Below, in pieces: positions 24,735 to 33,738 of a stretch of DNA of 64,000 nt (the stretch's first letter is position 1; each line of letters starts with the position of its first letter). The stretch comes from Desulfovibrio psychrotolerans (GTDB lineage: Bacteria > Desulfobacterota > Desulfovibrionia > Desulfovibrionales > Desulfovibrionaceae): positions 283,857-347,856 of the forward strand of contig NZ_BLVP01000002.1 of the NCBI RefSeq assembly GCF_013340305.1, given 5' to 3'. The notes below the pieces were generated by a model. The model had not been told where the DNA came from. It saw only the letters and a program-made list of their open reading frames with translations, and searched no databases. A program made the translations under genes and the position numbers.

Positions 24735-26669
24735 GTGAACGTGTCTATTGAAGGACAGGTTGTTGAGGTTGCCGCAGGCTCGCTCTGCCGCGACGCCCTG
24801 AAGGAAACGCTGAGCGGAAAGAAGCTCAAGCAGGTGCTGGCAGTCAAGTGCGGGACGACCATGCTTGACCTTACTGCCGCCGTTCCCGCCGGGTGCGAAA
24901 CCCTCACCCCCGTCTATCTGGACACTCCCGAGGGCGTGGAGCTGCTGCGGCATTCCACGGCCCACATCATGGCTGACGCGGTGAAACGCCTTTTCCCCGA
25001 TGTGAAGGTGACCATTGGACCCTCCATCGAGAACGGATTCTACTACGATTTCGAATTCAGCCGCGCCTTTACGCCGGAGGATCTGGAAGCCATTGAAGCG
25101 GAGATGGCAAAGATCATTGAGGCGGCGCAGCCCTTTGAACGTTCGGTGTGCACAAAGGACGAGGCGCGCGAGCTGTTTGCCGGTATGGGCGAGACCTATA
25201 AGCTGGAGCTTATTGACGCCGTGCCGGATGAGACGGTTTCGCTGTATCGCCATGGTGACTTTGTGGACCTGTGCCGCGGGCCGCATATTCCCGACACCGG
25301 GTTTGTGAAGGCGTTCAAGCTGATGAGCGTTGCCGGGGCCTACTGGCGCGGGGACGAAAAGAACCGCATGCTCTCGCGCATTTACGGAACCGCCTTCAGC
25401 GATCCCAAGGAGCTGAAGAAGTATCTGACCATGCTGGAAGAGGCCAAGAAGCGCGACCACCGCAAGCTGGGGGCGCAGCTGGACCTGTTCAGCTTTCAGG
25501 AAGAAGGCGGCGCGGGCATGGCCTATTGGCACCCCAAGGGCGCGCTTATCCGCACCATCATTGAGGACTTTGAGCGCAAGGAACACCTGAAGCGCGGGTA
25601 TGACATAGTGCAGGGGCCGCAGATTTTGAAGCGCGAACTGTGGGAGCGTTCCGGACACTACGCCAATTACCGGGAAAATATGTATTTTACGGAAATTGAC
25701 GAAGTGCCCTATGGCGTGAAACCCATGAACTGCGTGGCGCACATGCTGATATACAAATCGCAGCTGCGCAGCTACCGTGAACTGCCCAAGCGGTTCTTTG
25801 AACTGGGGGTTGTGCACCGCCATGAAAAATCCGGCGTGCTGCACGGGTTGATGCGGGTACGCCAGTTTACGCAGGACGATGCTCATATCATCTGCCGCCC
25901 GGACCAGTTGCAGGAAGAAATCATAGGCGTGCTGGATTTTGTGCGCGATGTGATGGGGGTGTTCGGATTTGAGTACCGCCTGGAGCTTTCTACGCGCCCT
26001 GAGAAATCCATCGGGTCCGATGCCGACTGGAATCTTGCCACCAATGCGCTTACCGAGGCGCTGGACAGAGTGGGGCTGCCCTACGAGATAAACGAGGGCG
26101 ACGGCGCGTTTTACGGACCCAAGATAGATATCAAGCTGCGTGACTGCCTTGGCCGCGAGTGGCAGTGCGCGACTGTGCAGTGCGATTTTACCTTGCCTGA
26201 CAGATTTGACTTGGTGTACATCGGCGAAGATGGTGAGCGGCATAGGCCGGTTATGGTTCATCGGGTCATTTTGGGCTCGGTGGAGCGATTCATCGGTATT
26301 CTGACGGAGCATTTCGCCGGGGCTTTCCCCACATGGATTGCTCCTGTACAGGCGCGGTTGCTCCCCATTACCGATGCGCATGCAGAGTTTGCCATGCAGG
26401 CCAAGGCTGAGCTGGCCCGGCAGGGTATTCGTGTGGAGGCGGATGTGCGCAACGAAAAACTGGGCTTCAAGGTCCGCGAAGCGCAGGTTGCCAAAATCCC
26501 CTACATGCTTGTTATCGGGGACAAAGAGGTGGAGTCTGGAGGTGTGAGCGTACGCCCGCGTAAGGGCGACGACATGGGCTTCAAGACTCTGGCGGAAGTG
26601 GCAGAGCTGATTAAGGCTGATTGTGAGGAACCGTTCAATAATGGAGGGATGAGCTATCGCTTTTCCTAA
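24735..26669 (+). CDS. thrS: Threonyl-tRNA synthetase
   Basis: Class II synthetase that charges tRNA-Thr. An N-terminal TGS domain covers about residues 1-62, then comes the editing domain with [16 protein letters not shown], and the catalytic core has [13 protein letters not shown] and [21 protein letters not shown]; its Zn ligands are a Cys and His residues of the core. The 644-residue length fits. The start is GTG 24735 with AGGAGA upstream, giving the conserved beginning VNVSIEGQ; an in-frame ATG further upstream at 24648 lies in the tRNA and is not plausible. The infC ribosome binding site and start codon lie within the 3' end. Confidence 0.93.
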   Translation: MNVSIEGQVVEVAAGSLCRDALKETLSGKKLKQVLAVKCGTTMLDLTAAVPAGCETLTPVYLDTPEGVELLRHSTAHIMADAVKRLFPDVKVTIGPSIENGFYYDFEFSRAFTPEDLEAIEAEMAKIIEAAQPFERSVCTKDEARELFAGMGETYKLELIDAVPDETVSLYRHGDFVDLCRGPHIPDTGFVKAFKLMSVAGAYWRGDEKNRMLSRIYGTAFSDPKELKKYLTMLEEAKKRDHRKLGAQLDLFSFQEEGGAGMAYWHPKGALIRTIIEDFERKEHLKRGYDIVQGPQILKRELWERSGHYANYRENMYFTEIDEVPYGVKPMNCVAHMLIYKSQLRSYRELPKRFFELGVVHRHEKSGVLHGLMRVRQFTQDDAHIICRPDQLQEEIIGVLDFVRDVMGVFGFEYRLELSTRPEKSIGSDADWNLATNALTEALDRVGLPYEINEGDGAFYGPKIDIKLRDCLGREWQCATVQCDFTLPDRFDLVYIGEDGERHRPVMVHRVILGSVERFIGILTEHFAGAFPTWIAPVQARLLPITDAHAEFAMQAKAELARQGIRVEADVRNEKLGFKVREAQVAKIPYMLVIGDKEVESGGVSVRPRKGDDMGFKTLAEVAELIKADCEEPFNNGGMSYRFS

Positions 26670-27201
26670 GAACCGGCGTCCGGAGCCGCAGGACTTGACC
26701 CGCCGCAACGAACAGATTCGTGCGCGCGAGGTTCGCGTTATCGACGATCAGGGTGAGCAGTTGGGCATATTGAGCCGCAATGTCGCCATAGACCTTGCTA
26801 AGGAGCGTGGTCTGGATCTGGTGGAAGTTGCCGCGAATGCAGAACCGCCGGTCTGCAAAATCATGGACTACGGCAAGTTTAAGTTCGAGCAGAGCAAGAA
26901 GAAGCAGGAAGCCAAGCGCAACGCCACTGTTGTGCAGGTGAAGGAAATCAAGGTTCGTCCTAAAACGGATGAACATGATTACCAGACCAAGCTCAAGCAC
27001 ATTCGCCGCTTCCTTGAAGACGGCGACCGCTGCAAGGTGACCGTGTTTTTCCGCGGGCGCGAAATTGTGCACAAAGACCGTGGGCAGGTTATCCTGGAGC
27101 GCGTGGTGGAAGATACCAAGGATATTGCAAAGGTGGAACAGCCCCCGAGTTCGGAAGGGCGCACCCTGCACATGCTTATGGTGCCGCTGCCGAAAAAATA
27201 G
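26656..27201 (+). CDS. infC: Translation initiation factor IF-3, AUC start
   Basis: IF-3 binds the 30S subunit and discriminates start codons. The protein has ENADR-type [18 protein letters not shown], then the linker helix [15 protein letters not shown] and C-terminal domain [17 protein letters not shown]. No ATG/GTG start exists at the expected position: the frame from ATC 26656 gives 181 residues, equal to the 180 of E. coli, with GGAGGG seven bases upstream inside thrS. A TTG at 26695 would give only 168 residues and lacks such a site. E. coli infC starts at AUU and is autoregulated through that codon, so AUC here points to the same control. It overlaps thrS by 14 bases. Confidence 0.85.
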   Translation: MAFPKNRRPEPQDLTRRNEQIRAREVRVIDDQGEQLGILSRNVAIDLAKERGLDLVEVAANAEPPVCKIMDYGKFKFEQSKKKQEAKRNATVVQVKEIKVRPKTDEHDYQTKLKHIRRFLEDGDRCKVTVFFRGREIVHKDRGQVILERVVEDTKDIAKVEQPPSSEGRTLHMLMVPLPKK

Positions 27202-27390
27202 CCGCTTTTGGGGCTTGCGTTACGCGGGAAATTGTCGCAATATCCCCGCTCTGCGTGTCCCTGAGGATGCGCTGTGCGTTTGCTCATGAGGAATTTCATG
27301 GAAGCTCCTAGTTTGTTCAGGAGTTTCTGACATGTCCTGTCGCCGCTGCTGTAGGCGGTGGCCGGGCTGTTAACGGTAAGGAGAATACCA
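27202..27390 (+). promoter_or_regulatory. rpmI leader with small hairpins
   Basis: A 189-base region between infC and rpmI. It contains CTCCT/AGGAG arms around TAGTTTGTTC near 27306-27332 and no supported gene. L20-binding leader structures control rpmI-rplT in other bacteria, so a control role is possible, but the match is not specific. Confidence 0.3.
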
Positions 27391-27588
27391 ATGCCCAAGA
27401 TGAAAACCAGACGGTGCGCTGCCAAGCGCTTTTCTGTGACCGGCAGCGGCAAGTTCCGCCGCCGCAAGCAGAACCTGCGTCATATTCTGACGAAGAAGAG
27501 CGCCAAGCGTAAGATGAATCTCGGTCAGTCCGCCATTGTGGACAGCACCAACGAGAAGGCCGTGCGTCGCATGATGCCCTACGCCTAG
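27391..27588 (+). CDS. rpmI: Ribosomal protein L35
   Basis: A 65-residue basic protein of the large subunit. It shows the family pattern MPKMKTRRCAAKRF, then RRRKQNLRHIL and RMMPYA at the C-terminus. AAGGAGAA precedes ATG 27391. It lies in the conserved infC-rpmI-rplT order and is followed by rplT. Confidence 0.96.
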   Translation: MPKMKTRRCAAKRFSVTGSGKFRRRKQNLRHILTKKSAKRKMNLGQSAIVDSTNEKAVRRMMPYA

Positions 27589-27638
27589 GCGTAGGGGTTT
27601 TGTGTTCGCCATTTAGACAACAAACACGATTTTACCTG

Positions 27639-27672
27639 CACTCCGTTGGCCAAACTCTCGCCTCACGGAGTG
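27639..27672 (+). promoter_or_regulatory. Hairpin in the rplT leader
   Basis: CACTCCGT (27639-27646) pairs with ACGGAGTG (27665-27672) over 8 bp with an 18-base loop, 23 bases before the rplT start. It could be part of an L20 autoregulatory site; there is no T-run, so it is not a terminator. Confidence 0.35.
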
Positions 27673-27694
27673 ACAAAGACCCTGGAGGGTATCC

Positions 27695-28048
27695 ATGCGC
27701 GTCAAGAGAGGCATGGCAGCACATCGCCGCCATAAGAAATATTTGAAGCTGGCTAAGGGCTATCGCGGAGCGCGTTCCAAACTGTACCGCACCGCACGCG
27801 AGGCCGTGGAAAACGCACTGGTCTATTCGTACCGCGACCGTAAGGTTAAAAAGCGTGAATTCCGCAAGCTCTGGATTCTCCGCATCAACGCAGGCGCACG
27901 CCTGCACGGTATCTCCTACAGCAAGTTCATACACGGCCTTGCCCTGGCCGGTGTGGAACTGAACCGTAAGGTCCTTGCCGACCTTGCCGTTCGGGAAAAG
28001 GAAGATTTCGCCAAGCTGGCGGAACTTGCCAAATCCAAACTCAATTAG
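27695..28048 (+). CDS. rplT: Ribosomal protein L20
   Basis: Large-subunit protein needed for early 50S assembly. It is 117 residues and begins [15 protein letters not shown], with the conserved [33 protein letters not shown] and [18 protein letters not shown] precedes ATG. L20 also acts as a translational repressor of its own operon in other bacteria. pheS starts 14 bases after its stop. Confidence 0.96.
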   Translation: MRVKRGMAAHRRHKKYLKLAKGYRGARSKLYRTAREAVENALVYSYRDRKVKKREFRKLWILRINAGARLHGISYSKFIHGLALAGVELNRKVLADLAVREKEDFAKLAELAKSKLN

Positions 28049-28062
28049 AAGGGATCTCAGGT

Positions 28063-29100
28063 ATGAACCTGACCCATGATCTTGAAGGCCTGGTCCGGGA
28101 GCTTGAAAGCGGCCTGGACCGGGCCTTTTCATTGGATGCTCTGGAGGAGCTGCGCGTGGAGTTTCTTGGCCGCAAGGGCAAGCTCGCGCAGATAATGCAG
28201 CGCCTGCCGGAGCTTTCGGTCGAGGAACGCCCCGCTGTGGGCAAGACCGCCAACATTGTCAAACAACAGCTCACCGACCTGTTCGAAGGACGCAAGGCAG
28301 GGCTGGTGCAGGCGGCGGAAGAGGCGCGGCTCTCGCTCTTTGACCCCACCATTCCCGGACGCCAGCCGTGGCAGGGTTCTCTGCATCCCGTCACCCTTGT
28401 CATGACCGAAATCTGCGACATATTCCGCGGGCTGGGCTATGACATTGTGACCGGGCCGGAGGTGGAAAACGATTTCTACAATTTCGAAGCCCTGAACATG
28501 CCTTCGGACCATCCCGCCCGTGACATGCAGGATACCCTGTACGTTACCGAGGATGTTCTGCTGCGCACGCACACATCGCCGCTTCAGATACGCACCATGA
28601 AGCAGCGCAAGCCCCCTGTGGCGGCCATTGCCCCGGGCAAGGTGTACCGCCGCGATTCTGACCTGACGCACACCCCCATGTTCCACCAGATTGAAGGCTT
28701 TATGGTGGACCATAAGGTGAGCATGGCTGAGTTGCGCGGGACGCTTACCGCCTTTTTGCAGGCGGTGTTCGGCGGCGATACGCGGGTACGCTTCCGTCCC
28801 AGTTTCTTCCCGTTCACGGAGCCCAGCGCCGAGGTGGATATCTCGTGCTGCATTTGCGGCGGGAAGGGAACGGTGAACGGCGCGCCCTGTCGTGTCTGCA
28901 AGCAGACCGGATGGGTGGAGATTCTCGGGTGCGGCATGATCGATCCCGAAGTGTTCAAGTCTGTGGGGTACGACCCGGAACTGTATTCCGGTTTTGCCTT
29001 CGGGCTTGGCGTGGAGCGCGTGACTATGCTCAAGTATGGCATTGGCGATCTGCGTATGTTCTTCGAGAACGATGTGCGCTTTCTGCATCAGTTCGTATAA
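28063..29100 (+). CDS. pheS: Phenylalanyl-tRNA synthetase alpha subunit
   Basis: Catalytic alpha subunit of the alpha2-beta2 PheRS. N-terminal coiled-coil residues 1-90 precede the class II core, with [12 protein letters not shown] (motif 2 region), TSPLQIRTM and [16 protein letters not shown] Cys-rich insert, [22 protein letters not shown], is found in some PheS subfamilies and looks like a zinc-binding loop. The 345 residues are normal. It lies upstream of pheT with a 102-base gap. Confidence 0.95.
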   Translation: MNLTHDLEGLVRELESGLDRAFSLDALEELRVEFLGRKGKLAQIMQRLPELSVEERPAVGKTANIVKQQLTDLFEGRKAGLVQAAEEARLSLFDPTIPGRQPWQGSLHPVTLVMTEICDIFRGLGYDIVTGPEVENDFYNFEALNMPSDHPARDMQDTLYVTEDVLLRTHTSPLQIRTMKQRKPPVAAIAPGKVYRRDSDLTHTPMFHQIEGFMVDHKVSMAELRGTLTAFLQAVFGGDTRVRFRPSFFPFTEPSAEVDISCCICGGKGTVNGAPCRVCKQTGWVEILGCGMIDPEVFKSVGYDPELYSGFAFGLGVERVTMLKYGIGDLRMFFENDVRFLHQFV

Positions 29101-29202
29101 TCCGTGCGGCCGGTTTTCCGGTCGCGTTCGGGGCAACCCGCCGGAGCAATCCGGCGGCTGTGCATGCCGCACGGCAGAACGTGAAGGGCATGGGAGTCTG
29201 AC

Positions 29203-31632
29203 ATGCTGTTGAGTCTCAAATGGTTGCGTGAATTTGTCCCGTTCGAAGGCACCCCGCAGGAGCTTGGCGACAAGCTCACCATGCTGGGACTGGAACTGGA
29301 AGAGATTATCCATCCCTTTGCCGCCATTAAAGATATGGTGGTGGGGCATGTGCTCGACTGTGTGCGGCATCCGGAGGCGGAAAAGCTTTCTGTGTGCACC
29401 GTGGACGTGGGCGGGGACGAACCGCTGACCATAGTGTGCGGCGCGCCCAACGTGGCCAAGGGGCAGAAGGTTCCCGTCGCCACGGTGGGCACCGTTATGC
29501 CTGACGGCATGGAGATAAAGAAGGCCAAGCTGCGCGGACAGCCCTCGCACGGGATGATCTGCTCGGAGCGCGAATTGGGACTTTCTGAGGAGCACGAGGG
29601 CATTCTGGTGCTGCCGGAAGACTTTGTTGCCGGTGCGAATCTGGTGGAAGCGCTGGATCTTGACGACGTGGTGCTGGATATTTCCATTACGCCCAACCGC
29701 GCGGACGGCCTTTCTGTGCTGGGCCTTGCGCGTGAGGTGGCGCTGGCGTTTGACCTGCCGCTGACCATGCCCTCTTTTGAGCTCAGGGAGTCCGGCGCGG
29801 ACTGCACAGGCGAAGTGGCAGTGGAAATTGCCGATGCCGACCAGTGCCCCGTGTTTCACGGACGCATCCTTGAAGGATTTTCTGTGGGCAAAAGCCCCGC
29901 ATGGCTGCGTTATCGCCTGCATGCCATCGGCCTGCGTCCCATTTCCAACATTGTGGACATTACCAACTATGTGATGATGGAACTGGGCCAGCCCATGCAC
30001 GCCTACGATCTGGATCTGCTGGAAGGCGGGCGCATAGTGGTGGATTTTGCGGACGAAGGGGAAACCTTTGTCACGCTGGACGGGCAGGAGCGCTCCATGA
30101 AGGGGAGCGACCTGATGATCAAGGACGCAGTGCGCAGCGTGGGCATTGCCGGGGTTATGGGCGGTTTGAACACGGAAATGAACGATACCTCCACCCGCGT
30201 GTTCCTTGAGGCGGCGGTGTTCCGCCCCGGTTCCGTGCGCAAGACGGCCCGCCGTCTGGGCCTTTCTTCCGATGCTTCCTACCGCTTTGAGCGCGGCGTG
30301 GATCAGGTGAACTGCCTGTTTGCCATGAACCGCGCGGCAGCCATGATGGCTGAAATTTCGGGCGCGAGCGTGCGCCCCGGCATCTGCAAGGCTGAGCCGC
30401 GTCCGTGGAAGGCGCCTGTTCTGCGCTTCCGCCCTGAACGCGCCCGCGATCTGCTGGGCGTGGATGTGGGTGATGCGTTTTGCCGCAAGACGCTGGAGAA
30501 GCTGGGCTGCACTGTGGAGAGCGCCGCAGAGGGATCGGCTGAGTGGAAGGTGGTTCCGCCCAGCCACCGGCTGGACTATGAGCGCGAGGCCGACCTGATT
30601 GAAGAAGTGGCGCGCGTGTACGGCATGGACAGCATTGCTCCCGTGCTGCCCAAGGTGAGCCGCCCGCTTGCCGCCCGCGATGATGCGCGCAACGAGTATC
30701 TTTTCTGGGCCAAGATCAAGCGCTGGGGTAGCGGCCTTGGCCTGAACGAGGTGATCAACTATTCCTTTGTGGGACAGAAGGATCTGGACCATCTCGGCCT
30801 GCCTGCTGAAGGGCGCATTCCCATCATGAACCCGCTCACGGCGGAACAGGATGTGCTGCGCACCGCGCTTGCCCCCGGACTGCTCCAGAACCTGCGCCAC
30901 AACATTGCGCAGGGCAACACCGGGCTGCGCCTCTTTGAACTGGCGCACATCTTTGAGGCGGACAGCACCTCGGACACCACGGCCAAGGAATCCGGCCGCC
31001 TGAACATTCTTTTCTACGGCGACCGTTTTGACGGGGAATGGCCGCAGGTGCAGGCCGATGCGGACTATCAGGACATCAAGGGGTGTGTGGAACATCTGCT
31101 GGCGCACCTGCATGTGGGCCGGGGAACCTTTGTGCTCGAAAAGGGGCATAGCTGGCTTTCTCCCTGCGTGGGCGTGTTTGCGGGCGGTGCCCGTGTGGGT
31201 GTGATGGGGCGCGTGAAGCCTGACATCGCGGATGCCTACCATGCCCGCAAGGATGTTTGGATGGCCGATCTGGACACCGATGCCCTGTGCGAGATGCATG
31301 CTGCCAATGCCATTGCCTTTGCCGCGCTGCCCGTGTATCCGCCGTCGCGCCGTGACATGACCGTCATTGCCCCCGCAACGCTGCCTGTGCAGGCGGTGCT
31401 GGATCATGTGGAGGGCATGAAGCTGCCGCTGCTGGAGAGCGTGGTGCTTATTGATGTTTTTGTGCCGCCTGCGTCAGGTGATGCGGGGGCTGCGGAGGGG
31501 GAATCTGTGCGCAATCTTACCTTCCGCCTTACCTTCCGCCATGCCGCCAAGACCCTGAAGGACAAGGAAGTGGACAAGGAGCGCGAAAAGGTGGCAGATT
31601 CGCTCCAGAAGGCGTTGCCTGTGCGTATTTAG
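29203..31632 (+). CDS. pheT: Phenylalanyl-tRNA synthetase beta subunit
   Basis: Tetrameric PheRS beta chain that contacts tRNA and edits Tyr-tRNA-Phe. An N-terminal OB-type tRNA-binding domain (about 40-150, GAPNVAKGQKVPVA, GMICSERELGL) precedes the B3/B4 editing domain, B5 domain, catalytic-like core (RLDYEREADLIEEVARVYG) and C-terminal ferredoxin-like anticodon-binding domain (YPPSRRDMTV). 809 residues is normal. Start ATG 29203; GGGAGTCTGAC upstream. A MerR-type gene follows after 150 bases. Confidence 0.95.
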   Translation: MLLSLKWLREFVPFEGTPQELGDKLTMLGLELEEIIHPFAAIKDMVVGHVLDCVRHPEAEKLSVCTVDVGGDEPLTIVCGAPNVAKGQKVPVATVGTVMPDGMEIKKAKLRGQPSHGMICSERELGLSEEHEGILVLPEDFVAGANLVEALDLDDVVLDISITPNRADGLSVLGLAREVALAFDLPLTMPSFELRESGADCTGEVAVEIADADQCPVFHGRILEGFSVGKSPAWLRYRLHAIGLRPISNIVDITNYVMMELGQPMHAYDLDLLEGGRIVVDFADEGETFVTLDGQERSMKGSDLMIKDAVRSVGIAGVMGGLNTEMNDTSTRVFLEAAVFRPGSVRKTARRLGLSSDASYRFERGVDQVNCLFAMNRAAAMMAEISGASVRPGICKAEPRPWKAPVLRFRPERARDLLGVDVGDAFCRKTLEKLGCTVESAAEGSAEWKVVPPSHRLDYEREADLIEEVARVYGMDSIAPVLPKVSRPLAARDDARNEYLFWAKIKRWGSGLGLNEVINYSFVGQKDLDHLGLPAEGRIPIMNPLTAEQDVLRTALAPGLLQNLRHNIAQGNTGLRLFELAHIFEADSTSDTTAKESGRLNILFYGDRFDGEWPQVQADADYQDIKGCVEHLLAHLHVGRGTFVLEKGHSWLSPCVGVFAGGARVGVMGRVKPDIADAYHARKDVWMADLDTDALCEMHAANAIAFAALPVYPPSRRDMTVIAPATLPVQAVLDHVEGMKLPLLESVVLIDVFVPPASGDAGAAEGESVRNLTFRLTFRHAAKTLKDKEVDKEREKVADSLQKALPVRI

Positions 31633-31782
31633 CCTGCGGAGCGGGTTGCGCGGGCGATTCGGGTGCTTCTGTGTGATTGAGACGGGCGGGGCTATGGCTT
31701 GTGTTGCGTCAATGCAGGAGAATACTCGCCGTATGTGGTGCTTGGAGAGCAATGCCCGCTGACCCGCGCGGATGGAGGACGG

Positions 31783-32694
31783 ATGGAGGAGAAAACCTAT
31801 CGCATAGGCGAGGCGGCAAAACTGCTGAATCTGAAAACCTATGTGCTCAGGTTCTGGGAGACTGAGTTTCCCCAGCTTGCCCCCCACCGTACCGAAAAGG
31901 GCCAGAGGCTTTATACGGAGCAGGATGTTTCCACCCTGCGGACCATACGCCATCTGCTGCATGAACGCGGGCTGACCATTGAAGGCGCGCGGCGTATTTT
32001 GACCGGACAGGGTGATCCGCTTTTTGCGGAACAGGCGGCGGGGGATGGGCATCCTTCTGAAACGTCCCTGCCGGGGACGATGCAGTCGCTGTACAGCGAG
32101 ACGCTTACCGAGGCCGTGATGGCAGCCCTGCAAAGGGCAGGGCAGACGGGGGCGGGCGGTTATGCCGGCGCGGGGGCGGGCCGTGACGCAGGGGACGATG
32201 TTGCTCATGATGCGGTGGCTGACGGCGTGGGCGACGAAGAGGATTTTCCGCGGGACAGGCAAGCCATAGAGGCCATTGTGGCGCGGGTGCTTGCTTCGGG
32301 ACACGGGATTCCTCCGGGATTGGGCGAACCGGCGCGGCAGAGGGCACATGAAGCTGCACAGCCTTTGACGGTGCAGGTTGCCGCACGCGGAGATACCGTT
32401 CGTTCTGGCGGACTGACGGGCGAAATGAAGGCCGGGATACCCGGTGAGATGCCCGGCGTCAGAACAGGTAATGTGCCGGACGTCAGGGCAGGTAATATGC
32501 CGGACGCCAGGACAGGTAATATGGCGGACGCCATGAGAGGCGAGAGAGTGGCCGGGAAACCGGAAACGCTGTTGCCGCCCCAGCCGGACGGATGCAGGTT
32601 GGTTGTGCGGGAAGCCATTGCCGAACTGGAAGCCCTGCGGGAGATGTTGAAGCCGCGCCAGTGCCGTGGAGCAGGCGCCGATACGTTTTTTTAA
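31783..32694 (+). CDS. MerR-family transcriptional regulator with repetitive tail
   Basis: Winged helix-turn-helix regulator, with residues 1-75 (TYRIGEAAKLLNLKTYVLRFWETEFP, LRTIRHLLHERGLTIEGARRIL) of MerR type and no metal-binding cysteines. The C-terminal 220 residues are low-complexity, include three copies of an 8-residue unit related to VRTGNVPD, and end with an acidic/helical region EAIAELEALREMLKP. I start at ATG 31783, with GGAGG five bases upstream. A MerR-like gene after pheT is common in Proteobacteria and may control the preceding operon (inference). Confidence 0.8.
   Translation: MEEKTYRIGEAAKLLNLKTYVLRFWETEFPQLAPHRTEKGQRLYTEQDVSTLRTIRHLLHERGLTIEGARRILTGQGDPLFAEQAAGDGHPSETSLPGTMQSLYSETLTEAVMAALQRAGQTGAGGYAGAGAGRDAGDDVAHDAVADGVGDEEDFPRDRQAIEAIVARVLASGHGIPPGLGEPARQRAHEAAQPLTVQVAARGDTVRSGGLTGEMKAGIPGEMPGVRTGNVPDVRAGNMPDARTGNMADAMRGERVAGKPETLLPPQPDGCRLVVREAIAELEALREMLKPRQCRGAGADTFF
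32458..32529 (+). repeat. Three in-frame 24-base tandem repeats in the MerR gene
   Basis: Units 32458-32481, 32482-32505 and 32506-32529 encode VRTGNVPD, VRAGNMPD and ARTGNMAD. They are in phase with the gene, so copy number changes would keep the frame open. Confidence 0.85.
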
Positions 32695-32855
32695 AGGATT
32701 TGCGGATGCCGGAGCCCGGCAGAACCCAAATTCCGACCCATAATTTTTTGCCGCGCATTCCGCCCATGACCCACCGACTGCGGGCGCGGCATGTTGAACT
32801 GGCAGCCAAGACGCATCCGGCGCAGGTGCCGGGTGGCGAGAAGAGAGACACCAGA

Positions 32856-33512
32856 ATGATTCTTTCCCCTTCGTTGCTTTCCTCGGATTTCGGGCGGCTG
32901 GCCGACGAACTGGAAGCCCTTGCGTCCGCAGGGTGCACGTGGGTGCACTGGGACGTGATGGACGGTTCCTTTGTGCCCAACATCACCCTTGGCGCGCCTG
33001 TGATAAAACGGCTGCGCAAGGAAAGCTCCCTGTTTTTTGATGTGCATCTCATGGTGGACCGCCCGGAACGGTATGTGGGCGATTTTGCCGATGCCGGTTC
33101 CGACATGCTTGTGGTGCATGCCGAAGCCACGGTGCATCTGGAACGCGCCGTTGCTGAGATCAAGCGGCTGGGCATGCAGTGCGGAGTGGCGCTGAATCCT
33201 CACACCCCGCTGAGCGTGCTGGAGTATGTGCTGGACCAGCTGGATATGGTTCTGATCATGAGCGTGAACCCCGGTTTTGGCGGACAGAGATTTTTGCCGT
33301 TCAGCCTGCGCAAGATTGCCGAGCTTTCTGCCATGATCAAGGCGCGCGGGCTTACCACGCTTATTCAGGTGGACGGCGGGGTGGACCCTGACAATACGCC
33401 GGAATTGGTGCGGCGCGGGGCGGACGTTCTGGTTTCCGGTTCCGCGTTTTTCGGTTTTCCGCCGTACGCCGACAGATTGCAGACCTTCATGCAGGCGGCG
33501 GCCAAGGCCTGA
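32856..33512 (+). CDS. rpe: Ribulose-phosphate 3-epimerase
   Basis: Interconverts ribulose-5-phosphate and xylulose-5-phosphate in the pentose phosphate pathway. TIM-barrel protein of 218 residues: SPSLLSSDFGRL, WVHWDVMDGSFVPN, FFDVHLMV, MSVNPGFGGQRF and VDGGVDPDN contain the metal-binding and catalytic Asp/His positions. I start at ATG 32856, preceded by AAGAGAGA; the longer in-frame start at 32592 overlaps the MerR gene and has no family match. The next gene is tkt, so the two are functionally linked. Confidence 0.95.
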   Translation: MILSPSLLSSDFGRLADELEALASAGCTWVHWDVMDGSFVPNITLGAPVIKRLRKESSLFFDVHLMVDRPERYVGDFADAGSDMLVVHAEATVHLERAVAEIKRLGMQCGVALNPHTPLSVLEYVLDQLDMVLIMSVNPGFGGQRFLPFSLRKIAELSAMIKARGLTTLIQVDGGVDPDNTPELVRRGADVLVSGSAFFGFPPYADRLQTFMQAAAKA

Positions 33513-33690
33513 ACAGTCGCTGAAATGACGGGCCGCTGGGCAGGCTGCAGCAATGGCTGAGCAGGCCCGGTTTCCTTTGCGTGCGCAGGGGCGGGGTGCT
33601 GCCTCCTGCAACGCGTATTATGAGCGGCCTGCATAGAGTTTTCTTACGGTTATCACAGCGGTGCGCGCGCAGTCTGCACGCCCACACGTA

Positions 33691-33723
33691 TCCGGTATCA
33701 TTCCGGTATAATCCCGGTATTAT
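33691..33723 (+). repeat. Three 11-base direct repeats before tkt
   Basis: TCCGGTATCAT, TCCGGTATAAT and CCCGGTATTAT lie in register at 33691, 33702 and 33713, ending 15 bases before the tkt start. Each unit carries a TATNAT core like a -10 element. Confidence 0.8.
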
Positions 33724-33738
33724 CCGCAGGAGGAAAGA

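Noticed and set aside
28129..31407. A 1092-codon open frame on the minus strand opposite pheS and pheT
   Set aside because: It is a shadow of high-GC coding sequence: no family-like segments, and pheS and pheT are certain on the plus strand.
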